From the NCBI GenBank assembly GCA_018389105.1, contig JACATO010000334.1, positions 682,001 through 746,000 of the forward strand: DNA of 64,000 bases, in the 5' to 3' direction. Shown here in pieces: positions 11,711 through 24,205 of this stretch. The notes beneath the pieces were generated by a model. That model had not been told where the DNA came from and made no database searches. It saw nothing but the letters and a program-made list of their open reading frames with translations. The stretch's first letter is position 1; each line of letters starts with the position of its first letter. The stretch comes from Nautilus pompilius (taxonomy: Eukaryota; Mollusca; Cephalopoda; Nautilida; Nautilidae). Made by a program: the position numbers and the translations under genes.

Positions 11711-12334
11711 CAGAGCTTTCTCTCGCCACCCCCCCCTCCACCCGAGTACAGACAGTTATGGGCCGGGCGGGTACGCGGTGCCGAGACACTCCGTCTTATC
11801 ACTACCACAGCAGTCCGTGCTTCCGCCGACCTGTCAGAGATAAGATTCCTCGGTCTATCCCCCCCCCCCATCTTTACAGCTGACGGGAGGGGGTGAAGGA
11901 TGCTCAACGATTCGCGGGAGACGAGGTGAGTTAAAATTAATTTTGAAAAAAAAAAAAAAAAACAACCGGCGATAACCTACCGAGATTACCGGCCAGTCAG
12001 TGCGAGTTAATAAAATAGATTCTCTTGTTTTTTTGGGGGGGGACTAATTCACGAACTGTCTGACCCCTGCTGTTTCTCGGTCTGTGATCCGAGAAGAGAC
12101 GTAACAAACGACACGCGCTGATGGTGGACACGTGTTACCACCGGTATTACGACAGCACTCCGCAACTGACACCCGTGACGTCACGCGCGAGATTTCCGTA
12201 AGGTCGGGAGTTCGAACCCACTTCCGCCCCGCCGCTAGACTACCCGCCAGCCCTCGTCTTGGCCCAGTTGGTTTAGGGTCCCGGTGAAAATGCCCCCTAT
12301 TTCAAGTTCTAAGCCAGTTTAGTTAGCCGGCGAA
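11711..12334. other. No gene; possible SINE B-box fragment near 12210
   Basis: Apart from a GGGAGTTCGAACCCAC word near 12207-12222, resembling a tRNA-type B box without a convincing A box, nothing is supported. Confidence 0.4.
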
Positions 12335-12640
12335 CATAGTGGCCCGGCTGGTGGGGATGCCTGCCTGCTGAGGCCGACGGACCGAGTTCGAATCCCGGTC
12401 AGAATGGGCTCGGTTCGGTGTACCCCTCTTACTACCGTGGTGTTTGCCCAGGGGGGGGGGTATTTCTACCCCTACCGCCGCCCATGTTGGAGAGGGGGTT
12501 TTCAGCCGGGATTATCTGACTTTAAAGCGCTATTTCTATTTCCTTATATTGTTTTTCACCTTTATGCACAACGAACTACTTGGTTACATCTCTGCGCTCT
12601 GAGAACACGTGACTCGGCTACTGGCTCCTTCCTCCCCGTC
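12335..12640 (+). mobile_element. tRNA-derived SINE (family 1)
   Basis: A polymerase III A-box-like word TGGCCCGGCTGG at 12340-12351 is followed, at tRNA-like distance, by a good B box GTTCGAATCCC at 12386-12396. The body after it (CTCGGTTCGGTG, a G run, TCTACCCC, then CTCTGAGAACAC near 12600) matches in order the copy at 23.2 kb. An A-rich stretch near 12688-12706 may be the tail. The A box is weak; the shared body is the better evidence for a SINE. Confidence 0.6.
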
Positions 12641-12800
12641 CGCCTACAGTTCCCACCATAAAATGTCGGCTTCTCTTAATCTACTTTTAAAAAAAAAAAT
12701 AATAATTCCTCTTCTGTATTCAAAAATGGGCATCAGAGAATCGCTGCAGAACATTAATTAAAATAACTAGGTTATCTTTTGCCAATTACCGTTCGCTGTC
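12641..12800. other. Short AT-rich spacer
   Basis: A-rich tract at about 12688-12706 and no other feature. Confidence 0.4.
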
Positions 12801-12862
12801 TCCCCATTCTCTCTCTATTCTCTCTCCTCCCCCTTCTCTCCTTCTATTTCTCTCTCCCCCCT

Positions 12863-12925
<63 letters not shown>
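12801..12925. repeat. (CT)n microsatellite
   Basis: CT-rich run with TTCTCC interruptions. Confidence 0.95.
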
Positions 12926-13210
12926 ATCCACACACATTTTCTTCAAGAATTTTCACAATTTCTATTAATAACGCAATTAAAACCAGGTTTAGCTAACAAT
13001 ATACTTTAAATGATTGTTCGACTTACTAAAGAAACGCGTAAGTTAATCTCGTAGAAGTTAAGTCAACATGTCAGCTGCGGTTTACTAAATACATTACGTA
13101 GTCCTGTACCACAGTAATATGGATTATTCTTATACGGCATTGATGAGGTGTGTTCTTTCACGTACGCGCTTTAATCTCAAAGTATTTACAATTAGCACAC
13201 TTCCGGTACA

Positions 13211-13283
13211 CGTGTGTGTGTGTGTGTTGTGGTGTGTGTTGTTGTGTGTGTGTGTGTGTGTGTGTGTGGTGTGTTGTGTGTTT
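13211..13283. repeat. (GT)n microsatellite
   Basis: GT run with GTTG and GGTG interruptions. Confidence 0.95.
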
Positions 13284-13866
13284 GTTTTTTTGAGTTATAG
13301 CATTGTGCAAATTTAAAATAAATTCATTGAAAAATCGCTGTTTTTCTGCACTCACTTCCCTCCAACTTCGAGTAACAGTTATTTTTCCTGAATTTATCGG
13401 CAACAGAGCAAGAATTGAAATGCCACCGTACATTTAAACGTTTAGCGTTCAAATCCAACCATGAAACTACAGAAACGTTTGTATCGTTGTACAAAGCCTT
13501 GGTATTTACCATTCTTCAAGTTGCAGTAGATGTTTGGAAATGCGACTGTTCTTCTTCCGCAGCTTCTCGCTATTTGGAGTTGCTAAAATGGTCCATCACT
13601 CTTACTCGCCACAACTTTTCGATGTTTGCTTCCTTGATCGGACCATTTTTCGTAGAGGTTTGGCGTAGGATTGCACCGTCGGATGCTCTTCCTGCCACCA
13701 ATCCTCCCCATTTATCCGGACTTGGGACCGGCTGGCATTTTATGTACTAGTGGCTTGGTTTAGAAATACGATAGTAAGGAATAAATAACATTTGTGGTTA
13801 TCAGTGCTTCTAGAATGGTAACCTATCTGAAACTGATGGCAGCCCCACCTCATCACATCACGGGCG
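13284..13866. other. No gene supported
   Basis: A plus-strand frame at 13415-13750 (111 codons) shows no domain or motif I recognise, and no splice or neighbour evidence supports it. Confidence 0.4.
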
Positions 13867-14026
13867 CTGACTGAAATCCATCTCTCTCTCTCTCTCTCTC
13901 TATCTCTTCTTTCTCTTCTCTTCTCTCTCTCTTCTCTCTCTCTCTCTGTTACTGACGTCCATCTTATCCCTTGTATTGATGTCATCTTTCTTTTGTACTG
14001 ACGTATCTCTGCTCTCTCTCTCTTCT

Positions 14027-14075
<49 letters not shown>
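13867..14075. repeat. (CT)n array with ACGTC minisatellite words
   Basis: CT runs contain TTACTGACGTCCATC, TTGATGTCATC and TACTGACGTATC, degenerate members of the TGACGTCA minisatellite family seen at 16.7, 25.3 and 35.7 kb. Confidence 0.85.
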
Positions 14076-14076
<1 letters not shown>

Positions 14077-14884
14077 AACAAACATATTTCTGAACAAATC
14101 CGTCTTGTTGTCCAGTACATGCATTCTTAAAATTCATGTCAATATTTGATCACTTAACAAAAATATGTCGTCATGCTATCCTCAACGAACCAAACTTCCT
14201 CGATTCGGTGATCAGAGTAGTTTTTCCCGGCAGTACTGACAAAACAAGTGATATGATAGCAGTAGGAACATTGGCAGCAAACACTTCATTCTGTAACACG
14301 TCCACGAACGGTTTCTCTTCTCATCTGTCACCCCCTTGAGCCAAAAATACCCAACTAATGGCAATGGTTTCTCCTGTCTGGAATCGATTGCGAAGTTGGA
14401 GATGAATTCCGGTGATCTCGTTCTCTAGTGGGTGGCCCGCGGAGATGCTGTTGTGGCCGATTCACAGGAAAGATAATGACGGTGGTCGGATGCTAACCCG
14501 CTAACCAACTGTTTCCGTAATCTGATTCTGCTTGTAATCCGTCATTCAGAGGGGAGTTGCACGTGTCGCATCATTGTCAAATTATTTGCTGCTGTGTAAA
14601 CGGGGAATCTTGTCAGGGCGCACAGATACATGCAAAAATCACAGACCTCGTGCTTTGTTTATTCAGGTAACAGTTTCAAAACGGAAATCTAAAGATTTTG
14701 TCTAATTCAGAAACACGGGCAACACATCTGTTGAAAGGGATTTACTTTCAGCGGTAATTTGAGAAAATCGCTTTTAATGCCTCAGTACAGAAATGTCTGA
14801 GCAGGACTACAAATAATACGTTTGAATTTTCTGAGAACTCTGTCATTTAGATTTATTAAGAGTTATAGGTGAGATGATGCAGAT
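14076..14884. other. No gene seen
   Basis: Unique AT-rich sequence; short frames only. Confidence 0.5.
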
Positions 14885-14911
14885 TCTCTCCTCTCTCTCT
14901 CTCTCTCTCCA

Positions 14912-14961
<50 letters not shown>

Positions 14962-14985
14962 ATCTCTCTCTCTCTCTCTCTCTCT
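14885..14985. repeat. (CT)n microsatellite with CCATC words
   Basis: CT-rich run including two CCATCTCTC words. Confidence 0.95.
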
Positions 14986-15799
14986 TGTATCAACCATAAA
15001 TATATCAGAACATGGGATTTTTTTTTATTTGCTAAACTATCTTCAAGGGTTGATATTTAAAAAAAAAATACATATTTCGGCAACAGAATTACCGATAAAT
15101 GGATTCAGTTCCCAGGGAAAGTTATTACCGAGGATCATGGGTCAGTGAGCTGAATGACATGGGTGGCTGGTTCTGGTACCGTGTCTACAAACAAGCTGCG
15201 CGGTTTGACGGTCGTAAGGCCACAATCTGGAAAGTACCAGGGATGTGGCGGTTGAATACATCACGATGCTTTGATGGCCTTTCAACTCCTCCCCACATCG
15301 TTTTCTCTTGATTTACGACGGAATGAACGGGAGAGAGAAGCCTGGCGTCCGTCTTCTCGCTGACGAGGAGGAAAACGCGAACTGGGCAGCAGAAAACAGA
15401 AAGGTGCTGCCACGTACCGGCAGCGTTCTGGCGCGAGTCCGCGCTACTCCGATTTCCCTCGATGGAGCCGGCAAGTGAGACGCTCGGAACACGACAGGTA
15501 ACTGCTGCAGTGGTAACGCTCCCCATGTGGATATGAACGAGTCGTTGATGACTTCGTGAACAGTTCGATTAGCTCCCCTGATCCACGCCAGAGTTAGCTG
15601 GAGTCCGCGCGCAGGAGCTTTCAACAGTCGTAGCGGTTACATACCGGGCGATGCCCCGCCCCCGCAGACCCGACTGCCGGTTGTACGAGGTAGAGAGGAA
15701 TGACGGCTGATTACGCGGGTTAGAAGTGAAATTCCCTTCTAGAACTCTTCATTTTCCGATGCTGGAGGAAAACGAAGTAGGCCAGGCAGAGACAGCGCT
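14986..15799. other. No gene seen
   Basis: Moderately GC-rich; overlapping frames on both strands at 15099-15624 have no recognisable domains. Confidence 0.4.
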
Positions 15800-15875
15800 G
15801 CCGATCGGGATGCGAACATGGCGCCCCCCGCCGGCCGTAGCAATCCACTACCTAATCACCGGACCACTGGCGCCC
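15800..15875 (-). mobile_element. Possible tRNA-like SINE head
   Basis: On the minus strand TTAGGTAGTGG (A-box-like, 15847-15857) precedes GTTCGCATCCCG (B-box-like, 15806-15817) at a tRNA-like distance. The B box has one central mismatch and no matching second copy was found, so this is tentative. Confidence 0.35.
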
Positions 15876-16661
15876 CCCCTTACAGTGTATGCAAAAACAC
15901 GCTCCTTTTATCAACCCCTTACTGCAAAACCCCTTATTTAGAAAAAAAGCAATGGTGTTTTTTGTTTCTCTTTCCTAGAAATAATATACATAAGCGTATA
16001 TCATTTTAATCCGCGTGGCCGAGTGTCAAAATAATAGCGGACAAGTAGAGATGTATATAATACTGGCGAGGAAAAGGCCCATTTCTGACCCCTGTTTCTG
16101 GCTAAGGAAGATGGCGTAATAGGCAGCGGGAAAATGGTAGGACCTCTTTTTAAAAAAAAAAACAAAGAAGATGAAGAAGAAGAAAAGGATCTACCTACGG
16201 TTCTATTGATTGCTGTTTTATTCACCCTCACTTCTCGGGCGCATGTTTCCATTTCAACTCGTAACACGCCCTGACCTATTTTCCGAGGCGCGGTTCCAGG
16301 GCTCCGCCGATCGATGCCCTCACCAGGCTACTACCGGGTGGCGACCTCTCGCGTCCAGGCGTAGTTCGCAGTTAGATTGGAGGGGCGACGACGCGTGGTT
16401 GAGAAATCGCTTAAAAGGCGAAACTCGCCCCCGACATTTTTTTTTTTTAAATTTAAATTATAACAATTTGCTTATCTCCAAACGGACGCGCAAACCGCTT
16501 ATTTAAAATGAGATTAGGTTTCCACGCCCTGCCGTGGAGACGTGTGCGGCGCCAGAACCTTGCGCCGTTTACTTGTAATACCAAAGAAATCTTACCATTA
16601 GAAACGACTGTTCCACCATCGAGAGACGAGCATCCGGATTCGTCCACCCTGACCAGCGAGA
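15876..16661. other. No gene seen
   Basis: Homopolymer-rich unique sequence; no supported feature. Confidence 0.5.
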
Positions 16662-17100
16662 AACACACACACACACACACACACAGATTACGTCAGTACA
16701 GAGAGAGATATGACGTCAGTACAGAGAGAGATGACGTCAGTATAGAGAGAGATTACGTCAGTACAGAGAGATATGACGTCAGTATAGAGAGAGATGACGT
16801 CAGTATAGAGAGATTACGTCAGTACAGAGAGAGATGACGTCAGTATAGAGAGATTACGTCAGTACAGAGAGAGATGACGTCAGTATAGAGAGAGATGACG
16901 TCAGTATAGAGAGATTACGTCAGTACAGAGAGAGATATGACGTCAGTATAGAAAGAGATGACGTCAGTATAGAGAGAGATTACGTCAGTACAGAGAGAGA
17001 TATGACGTCAGTAGAGAGAGAGATATGACGTCAGTATAGAAAGAGATGAGTCAGTCAGTATAGAGAGAGATTACGTCAGTATAGAGAGAGATTACGTCAG

Positions 17101-17137
<37 letters not shown>
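16662..17137. repeat. TGACGTCA minisatellite array
   Basis: A (CA)n run (16666-16684) leads into about 20 tandem units of TGACGTCAGTACAGAGAGA and variants (TACGTCA, AGTATAGAGAGA), ending in pure (GA)n. I count about 11 exact TGACGTCA octamers. This octamer is the palindromic CREB/ATF site, although nothing here shows it is used. Confidence 0.95.
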
Positions 17138-17138
<1 letters not shown>

Positions 17139-19200
17139 TCGAATCTCCCGAGGGGTTTGGCTTCTGACAGTATCCCAAAAAGTAAAGAAAACTTAACCAC
17201 GGAAATGTTTGCCCTGCGTCTAGTCCTGTATTCATCTCGTACTCTCCTGTATTCTGAAGACCTGGGGCCAGAGTATCTATTTCGATCAGCCTCCTTACTG
17301 CCCCCCCGGTCTGTTACTGGGCATGCAGCCAGTGACGTGACGTGGTGGCTCCTCTCGTTCTACGACACCAGCCAGAATTCACGTGGTATTCTTTTCCCCC
17401 CCCCGGAGGGGGGAGAAGCGAGTGGGCCCTCGGGTTTTTTCCCATTTTTAATCAGAAGTAATCTTGTAGGTTCCATCCCCGTTGGATTTTGTTTGCTCGC
17501 GCGCATGCGCAGAATACGCAAACCTAGATACATACCGCTGAACATACACAGTACCTTATCAGCCCCGCTCAGTAACAACCTTTGAAGTTGAGCGAGATCC
17601 CTTGATAAAACGTCGTCGTTTAATATATTTGTTTGTTTTGTTTATACTACAATGGCCCAAAATAATAATTTGGTCACCTGTTGTTACAATAATATCAGTT
17701 TGTTTCGAAAAAAAACGGAAAATATAGACAAGCAGCGCAGTGTAATTGCTGGTCTCAGTTCCGGGTGACCATAAGGTTACTTCCTGCAGTCGGTTACCCC
17801 CAAGCCGTAAGACCCACGTGAACGGAAGTGAGCATGCATACGGGGTCGAGGCGAATACATTCGAAGAGTACGAAGATTTTTCCGCTTTAACCATCAAATT
17901 TTAGAACACCTTGTTGGTAAAATGCTAAAAAGTGACTTTCAAATGGCAGTGTGCCTGGAAGAACCGAGTTATTCTTCAACAAACAACAGTTTTGCCTTTC
18001 CGCCATGCCCGATTGCAGGCCTACACTATTTCCGATTCCAAGCTTGACCAGAGGCCATTAGGTCTTCTCCATTCCCAAACACATCCTCGGTGAAGCGCAG
18101 GATCTTGGACTCAAGGAGAAAGAGTGCACGTCATTGGTATTCTGGCCGAAGTGTCTTATTTCTGTTTTTCATAGGTATTTCTCAGTTGTTTGCACAGCTT
18201 TTGTAGCCAAGTCGATGGAGATAGAATTGGACCGTTATTTGGCTTGTTTCTATTGATCGGCGATATCAGCAAGAGAATCTTGACGATGAGTGTGGACGGA
18301 GCGAGTAATGGCAGCACGTTGTTCTTGTCGTGGTGTCACTGTTGAACGTTTTTCTGGTCGCTTTGCGTCATCAGTGCCAGTCACCCCGGCGAAACTCGAG
18401 ATAATACTGGCCAGATATCGGGAAGGAGCGTGAACGTCTGCGGCCATCTTAAGTTAGTCGGCTTCGGCCTCACTCTGAGCTGCCTATAACAGTACGGTGG
18501 GTTAACAGAGAAATATCACGGGATCCGCCCTTTATTGGACGTTCGATATACGCACCCACGTACTGCCGCCGGAAATTCGTAAATTTCCGTCAGGTACATT
18601 TACTTATTGGCGTTTCCAAATGTATATAGCAGGACACTATATAATAATTTAGACTGCCGTTGTTGTCTTTTGCCAGTAAATAATTCCAGTTTAATTATGC
18701 ATTGCAACCTGAATTTTCAAAATTTTAAATCCCCCTGTTCATTGCTACTACCTTTGTCCCGGGTTGTCCGCTTTCATGTCTTCCTCGATCTATGCAGTCC
18801 GGCGTTTGGTCAACGAAACTACCGGTGGGAAGACTAAATTCGTGAACAAGATCTTTTAAAAAAAGATGGTGCAGAAAAGAATGAGATGAATCGGTCCAAG
18901 GACTCTGCAACTAAACTGGTATCAAAAGGACCATTTTGTAAAGCTGATGGCCAAGGAGGGCTCTTCGCGCTTAGCTGGTCCAACAACAAATTTATGCGCA
19001 TACGAATTATTTAAAGGCCACGTGCGTCTTAATAAACGGGTTGGACTTCCAAAGGACAAGGTTGTTGCTGCTTTTGTTTCATCTTAAAGGATATAATCCG
19101 TAGACATTAAAGATGAAATGTCTAATTATTACTTTTAAATAAACGAGCAGCATGTATTTTTTTCCACTAATTTAATTTAAAAAAAAAAAAATAAAACCAT
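17138..19200. other. No gene supported
   Basis: Several frames of 60-142 codons (for example 17157-17585, +) lack recognisable domains. A GCGCATGCGCAG palindrome lies at 17501-17512. Confidence 0.4.
17501..17512. promoter_or_regulatory. NRF-1-like palindrome, second copy
   Basis: Identical 12-mer to that at 635-646 (GCGCATGCGCAG). No adjacent gene start is visible. Confidence 0.2.
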
Positions 19201-20580
19201 GTCAAGAGGATAATAAATCGCTATGACAACCGATCGGCAGGGGCCTTGCCTCCCGTACTGGAAATGTGAACTGCATCAACTAGCATCACGCGACGAACTG
19301 CACTGGAGATTAACCGCTCCGAACCCGACAGCAATGCGGAGCTGTGAAGTCCCCGTGAGTCGGAGATCGATTTAATTTGTCGGAATGAGAATACGTCCCG
19401 TGGAGGAAGCCAATAGACAGCGCCACCTAGGGGTTGGTCGCTTATTTTCGCCGAAATATCTGCTATGCTTTTGTTTTTCTTTTATACAGAGGGCGGGGTG
19501 CGGAGTTACAGTGAAAACGCGTTAAGATTTCGGTTGACAGGCTAAAGTAACAGAGAATCAGGAAAGTTCCTGGGCGCACAAATACGCTCCAGCACTTACG
19601 TTATTATACCCGCAGCTTTTAACGATGTGCTCCGGGCTGGCTGGTAGGGTTTCCCTCCCCTGCGAAGAACGAAAGGGGAGAAAACTAAGAGCAGCAGCAG
19701 TACGAACTCTCCTTCACTCTCGGCCGACACTCGCAGCAGTCTGAGAGGGGGGGGCAGGTTCTTGCCTGGTTGCTTTCCAAACAGGACCCCGGTGGCGGCG
19801 CTGCTTCGACGACCCGCCGACCTTTTGCTCTGAACTTCGCCACCTGGCGGCAAAAACCACTTCCTAAAGAACCGCTAGTTCTGGCTACTTTTCCACGAGA
19901 AGTCACCGCGGCCTCGCGGGCGGGCGCGCCCCGCACCTGGAAACAACACGATCTGGTCACCTAACCGCTGTTGTTACCATTTCGTGTCGTGGCACCTGAA
20001 GAACGCTTGCCTCGTCCTTTCCGCTCTGTACTTTCGATCAGGGTCCCGAGGCCCGTCGTCGTGCCCGCTTGCGGACGGCCCAGACCGAGGCCGACCGGCG
20101 ACAGTCGCCAAGCAGGAGAACTTAAGGAGATGTAACCGCCAACTACACGTCGACTCGTTGTCGCCACCATGTCCACTCGCGTTCCAAGACGGTTCGAGTC
20201 CGCGTGCTGTACCCGTCCCCTCCCGCCTCGACCGAACGGCAATTATGTCACGTGTTTCTCGACTCTTTCCGGCGGAAAAGGAAGCATTATCACGTGACTT
20301 GCTTCTACAGAGAAGGCGGTCAGTAGAAAACCCGATAGTTAGAATTTTTAGTCTACCCTCCTCCCCCCACCAAAAAAAGTCGCCGAAAACGACTGACGAA
20401 AGTCACCTTTAAAGACGGCGGCCTTTCTGTGCCGACGATCGGAAACAGACCCGACCGCCAGAACCGTTTTCAGCCGACTGTGCCCGGCAGATCCGGCCAG
20501 ACATCTTAGCCTGATCGGGAGGACGGCTTTGATTGGCCAACTTTCGCTACAAAAATCACTTTAAACTAGAAAGACTTGTT
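19201..20580. other. GC-rich block without recognisable gene
   Basis: GC-rich and CpG-containing, with overlapping frames on both strands (19596-20412). None has a domain I recognise. It may be an eroded element or a CpG-rich non-coding block. Confidence 0.35.
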
Positions 20581-22074
20581 TTAACGGCTGGCTTTGATTC
20601 TGTCTGGTCCTGTTTCAAATATGTCTTGTAGAAATATTTCCAAAAGCCGTCTTGACAATTTTTTTGCCAATTCCAGTCTTGGATAATTTTTTTTCTTAGA
20701 GTTTCCAAAATTGAAAGGCAAGTTCTGATAGTTTCCCATAACAGAAGAAAAAGAAATAATAATAGGAATCATCTGGAATACAATATAAAATTCCAGAATA
20801 GTTTGGTTGATAATAACACCTATTCATTGTCAAACTATCATTTCCAATGTATCTGATGTTTGTTTTACAAAAAAGGTTTTATCATAGAAATATGAAAGGA
20901 AGTTTCCTTACCACATAGTTGTTGTGCATTCAGATTGGAGTCTTCACATCCAGCATGAAAATAAACTTATTGAAAATTACCAAGCAGACTTACAGAGTTT
21001 TTCATGGCGACATAATTAAACATCATCTCGTTTTAGGAAGGCTGATTCTTGATACTAGTGGCAGGTTATATAGTTTATTGAACCAGGCAGGGCAAACATA
21101 TCTGGAAAAAATAGACTGGACGCTCACCTTTTGGCCAAAAGGGAACTTGGTACCAGTTTTAAAACTTCTGGCCGTTTTACGTCTGTTGGCGGAACGTCGA
21201 GACTTCTTCACAGGCTGGAAGGGAATGCTAAAGGGGGGGGAATACGGTCTGCATCACGTTATCCGATGAATCAGCTTTCTTTGGCATTGCTCACCATCTC
21301 TAGAAAATGGGGCGCTCTGTCAGTCAACTTGTTGCTTAAACTAACTGTCTATTCATCCGATACGTTTAAATGGGCATAATTAAGGTGCGCACTGGCAAAA
21401 TAAACTTTAATTAGAACTTTCTGAGCCGTGAAAAATCCGGTCATCAGCCAGAGATTACAGCCACTTTTAAAGGCTTACGTAGGTTTATCTCTACCTACAG
21501 TGAGAAAGACATCCGTGTGAGGGAGTCGTGGGAGCATCAAAACGAACAATTACGAATAATTTAAAACCCAGGTGAAAATCTGTCGCCATTTTAACAGTTT
21601 GCCAGTTGTACTTCAAGTGTTTTATGAAAGCTTCGTTGAGGGCCATTAAGGGAATCTTTCTGCGCCCAGTTAGTCCGGGCTTTCATATTATTTTTTTGTT
21701 TGTTTTTTTAGGTTAATGCGGCTGCTTTGGTTTTGCCTTGCACTCGCAGACTCTTTTCTTGTCGCTCGGCGGTAGCAGATATTCCGAGGGTCGACATCAG
21801 CGTCCCCGCCACGTCTGTTCCCAACGGCGGAATTATACCTCACACCTAAGAGCAGAAAGATACCCCCCCCCAGATAATCGCTGGCATATTAAGGTGATGG
21901 TGACATCGGCTGGCAGGTCACTTCATAGACTCAAATGACAAATACGACATTTAACTGACGATTTATTTCCTTTTTGTCTCTCTTTTATTGTCTTGACTGT
22001 GCTGCAGGCCAAATCCTTTTCACAATAATACCGTTTAATATTATGCTTTATCGTGTAGTCATGTGGCGAAATAG
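20581..22074. other. No gene supported
   Basis: A plus frame at 20919-21269 (116 codons) has no identifiable domain. The remainder is AT-rich and featureless. Confidence 0.4.
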
Positions 22075-22200
22075 TGCATTGTGATTGGATTGTCATAAAG
22101 CCAATCAGAAAGTGCCTCTCATGCAGAAGGGCTACAAAAAGGTACAGGTAGTGTGGTGAATACTATGGCTCCTAGGAAGGAAATATTAAATGAAAAACGT
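22075..22200 (+). mobile_element. 5' end of a Tc1-like transposon, truncated
   Basis: The leader seen at 5643 and, reversed, at 10548 recurs here (GTGATTGGATTGTCATAAAG, then AAGTGCCTCTCATGCAGAAG, then GGTACAGGTAGTG). It runs into an ATG at 22165 with MAPRKEILNEKRIDI, a typical Tc1-like transposase N-terminus. Similarity ends after about 15 codons, so the rest of the element is missing. This copy identifies the shared leader as the 5' untranslated end of the transposon. Confidence 0.65.
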
Positions 22201-23214
22201 ATAGACATCAAACTCTTCATTTTACAACGCATTCATTTTGTTTTTGTATATTTATGTAATGCTGCAATGATTGTACACATCTGCGATTACTCCTTACCTG
22301 TGCATATTCTGTTTCCATTATTATTTACAATACTGTCAATATAATTTGAAAATCTAGAAGCGATAATATTTGGGGATATTTCTGTAATGAAGATTTTAAA
22401 CATTTCAAGGAGAAGGGAAAAATAGGTTTTTTGATAAAATAATCATATTATTTTTAATTGACCAATTTCAGAGCTTAAAAAAATATTCTAAGTTATTCAG
22501 AAAACAGAGAGCTAATCCTTCAGAACGACAAAAAAAAAGAAGAAGAAAATCTTTAAGTAGAAATAGAGGCGATTCCTTATCTTTTTAATTCGGTTTTAAC
22601 CGTCAGTTGTTCTCCATCTTCTTCCGTTACCGACATTGAATATTAACGGGCGATGGCGGTGTTCACCTATGGGGCTGGAAGCTGGGGAAGGAAAAATCGA
22701 CCGAAGACGCCTGTTTTTCGCCATTCTTACCCCCGGACCGTCAACATTAGTCCCGATCTGCAGCAGACCTGTAGAAATCGATCTTTTTCTCGGCAAATCG
22801 CGTGCATCGCCGCCTCCTCACAGGGTGCGAGAGGGCAACCAATTCTCCCTCCTCCATCGATTTCTCCTCGTGTGTGGGGGCGCGCGCGAGCGAACGAACT
22901 GCTGACGTCACGGCCAGGGGGAGAGAGAGAGAGAGAGGGGGGCCCCCGCCAATCACATCGACGCCGCCCCGCGAGAAACTCGGGCACCAGAAATTTCAGT
23001 CGTTCTTGGACCTGGCGGATCCAGTTGGCGCGCGGAACGGAAAATCGATGCTTCCATTTTGTTTATTTTTAATTTGTTTAATATTCGTTCCACGTCTCTA
23101 CTTGGTGTTTTTGTGTCTTAATATAGGGCTCTGGCTATGACAGATTGCTATATATGGCGACCATCCAACTGAAATGGTTATTCTAAATCTGTAGCCTGTC
23201 TAAGTATATTACAG
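22201..23214. other. No gene supported
   Basis: AT-rich at first, then GC-rich (22600-23050) with a short GA run at 22919-22938. The overlapping frames have no recognisable domain. Confidence 0.4.
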
Positions 23215-23440
23215 AGGGCAGCGCGGTGGTGCCAAGGCCATGCGCCAGAGTTCAAACCCCGGTCGGCTCTCAGCTCGGTTCGGCGGGCCATCCCAGCGTG
23301 GGCGGTGGGGGGGGGAGGTTTCCTACCTCTAAAATTGAAGAGTTCTAGCATGAACTTTCCGCACCCTGATTTACATAAAATGTATCGCTACTCTATGAGA
23401 ACCTAACAACGCATCCAACTTGGGTTGGCGGCAGATATTT
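23215..23440 (+). mobile_element. tRNA-derived SINE (family 1), second copy
   Basis: A B-box-like GAGTTCAAACCCCGG lies near 23249-23263. It is followed by the body words also present at 12.4 kb: CTCGGTTCGGCGGG, a long G run, TTTCCTACCTCT, and CTCTATGAGAACC near 23392. Order and spacing match the first copy with deletions. The A-box part is degenerate. Confidence 0.5.
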
Positions 23441-24094
23441 CGGCTAGATCCATTGCTCTCGTTTGTTCCGATTCTAATAACACTCGTCAATTGCCTGACC
23501 TAAAATCGGTTTGGTACAAATTCCACGAATCACCGCAGGCGGATCCGAGCACCGAGAAAAACAGATGACAGGGCGTTTCGATTAGATATCGTCACGAGCT
23601 AGTACCTGGAGGTAGTCATGACTTCTCGAACCTTCTGGTATAGCGTGGTGCCTGACCAGCGTTTACTGCTGCATCCTTAAGGTCGACACATCCTTCCAAG
23701 GTACGCAAAGCCACGCCCGTCAGGCTGCATTCGGAGAAACCACGATGCGTTCCCATCGGCCCGAGCCTTAGACGCGGTTTTCGTGTAGCACAAGGAGACT
23801 TGGGTACAGAAGATGGAAATGCGCTCCACGCTGCAAACTGAACTTTATTTCCCGTAGTCCGCGTGCGAGGCATCGGGAAAAAGTCTTTCGCGAAACTTCT
23901 AGGTGTATCCCCAGGCCGAAGGGGGAGCTTTTCTTCAGGGCAAAACAAAGTGGATGAGTGAAACAAACAACGTAATGTTTGATTACTTTCACACTACTTA
24001 CCAGATATTCTATCACTCTCACCAACTACCGAAATGCCAAATTTCCTGGGGGTTGTTGTTCTTTCTTAATGACAATACTCCATTAATGCTAGAC
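23441..24094. other. No gene seen
   Basis: Frames on the minus strand (23616-24025) have no recognisable domains. Confidence 0.45.
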
Positions 24095-24110
24095 ATCTCT
24101 CTCTCCATCA

Positions 24111-24170
<60 letters not shown>

Positions 24171-24205
24171 TTCTCTCTCTCTCTCTCTCTCTCTCCATCT
24201 CCATC
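24095..24205. repeat. (CT)n microsatellite with CCATC words
   Basis: CT run with CCATCATATC, CCATCTTC and CCATCTCC words, similar in type to 11048-11710. Confidence 0.95.

Noticed and set aside
10934..11896. Ser/Leu/Pro-rich frames of 226-320 codons in three plus frames
   Set aside because: They run through the CT satellite in all three frames; composition comes from the repeat, not from coding.
12207..12222. Separate SINE or tRNA at GGGAGTTCGAACCCAC
   Set aside because: B-box-like word only; no A box at the right distance and no tRNA fold could be drawn.
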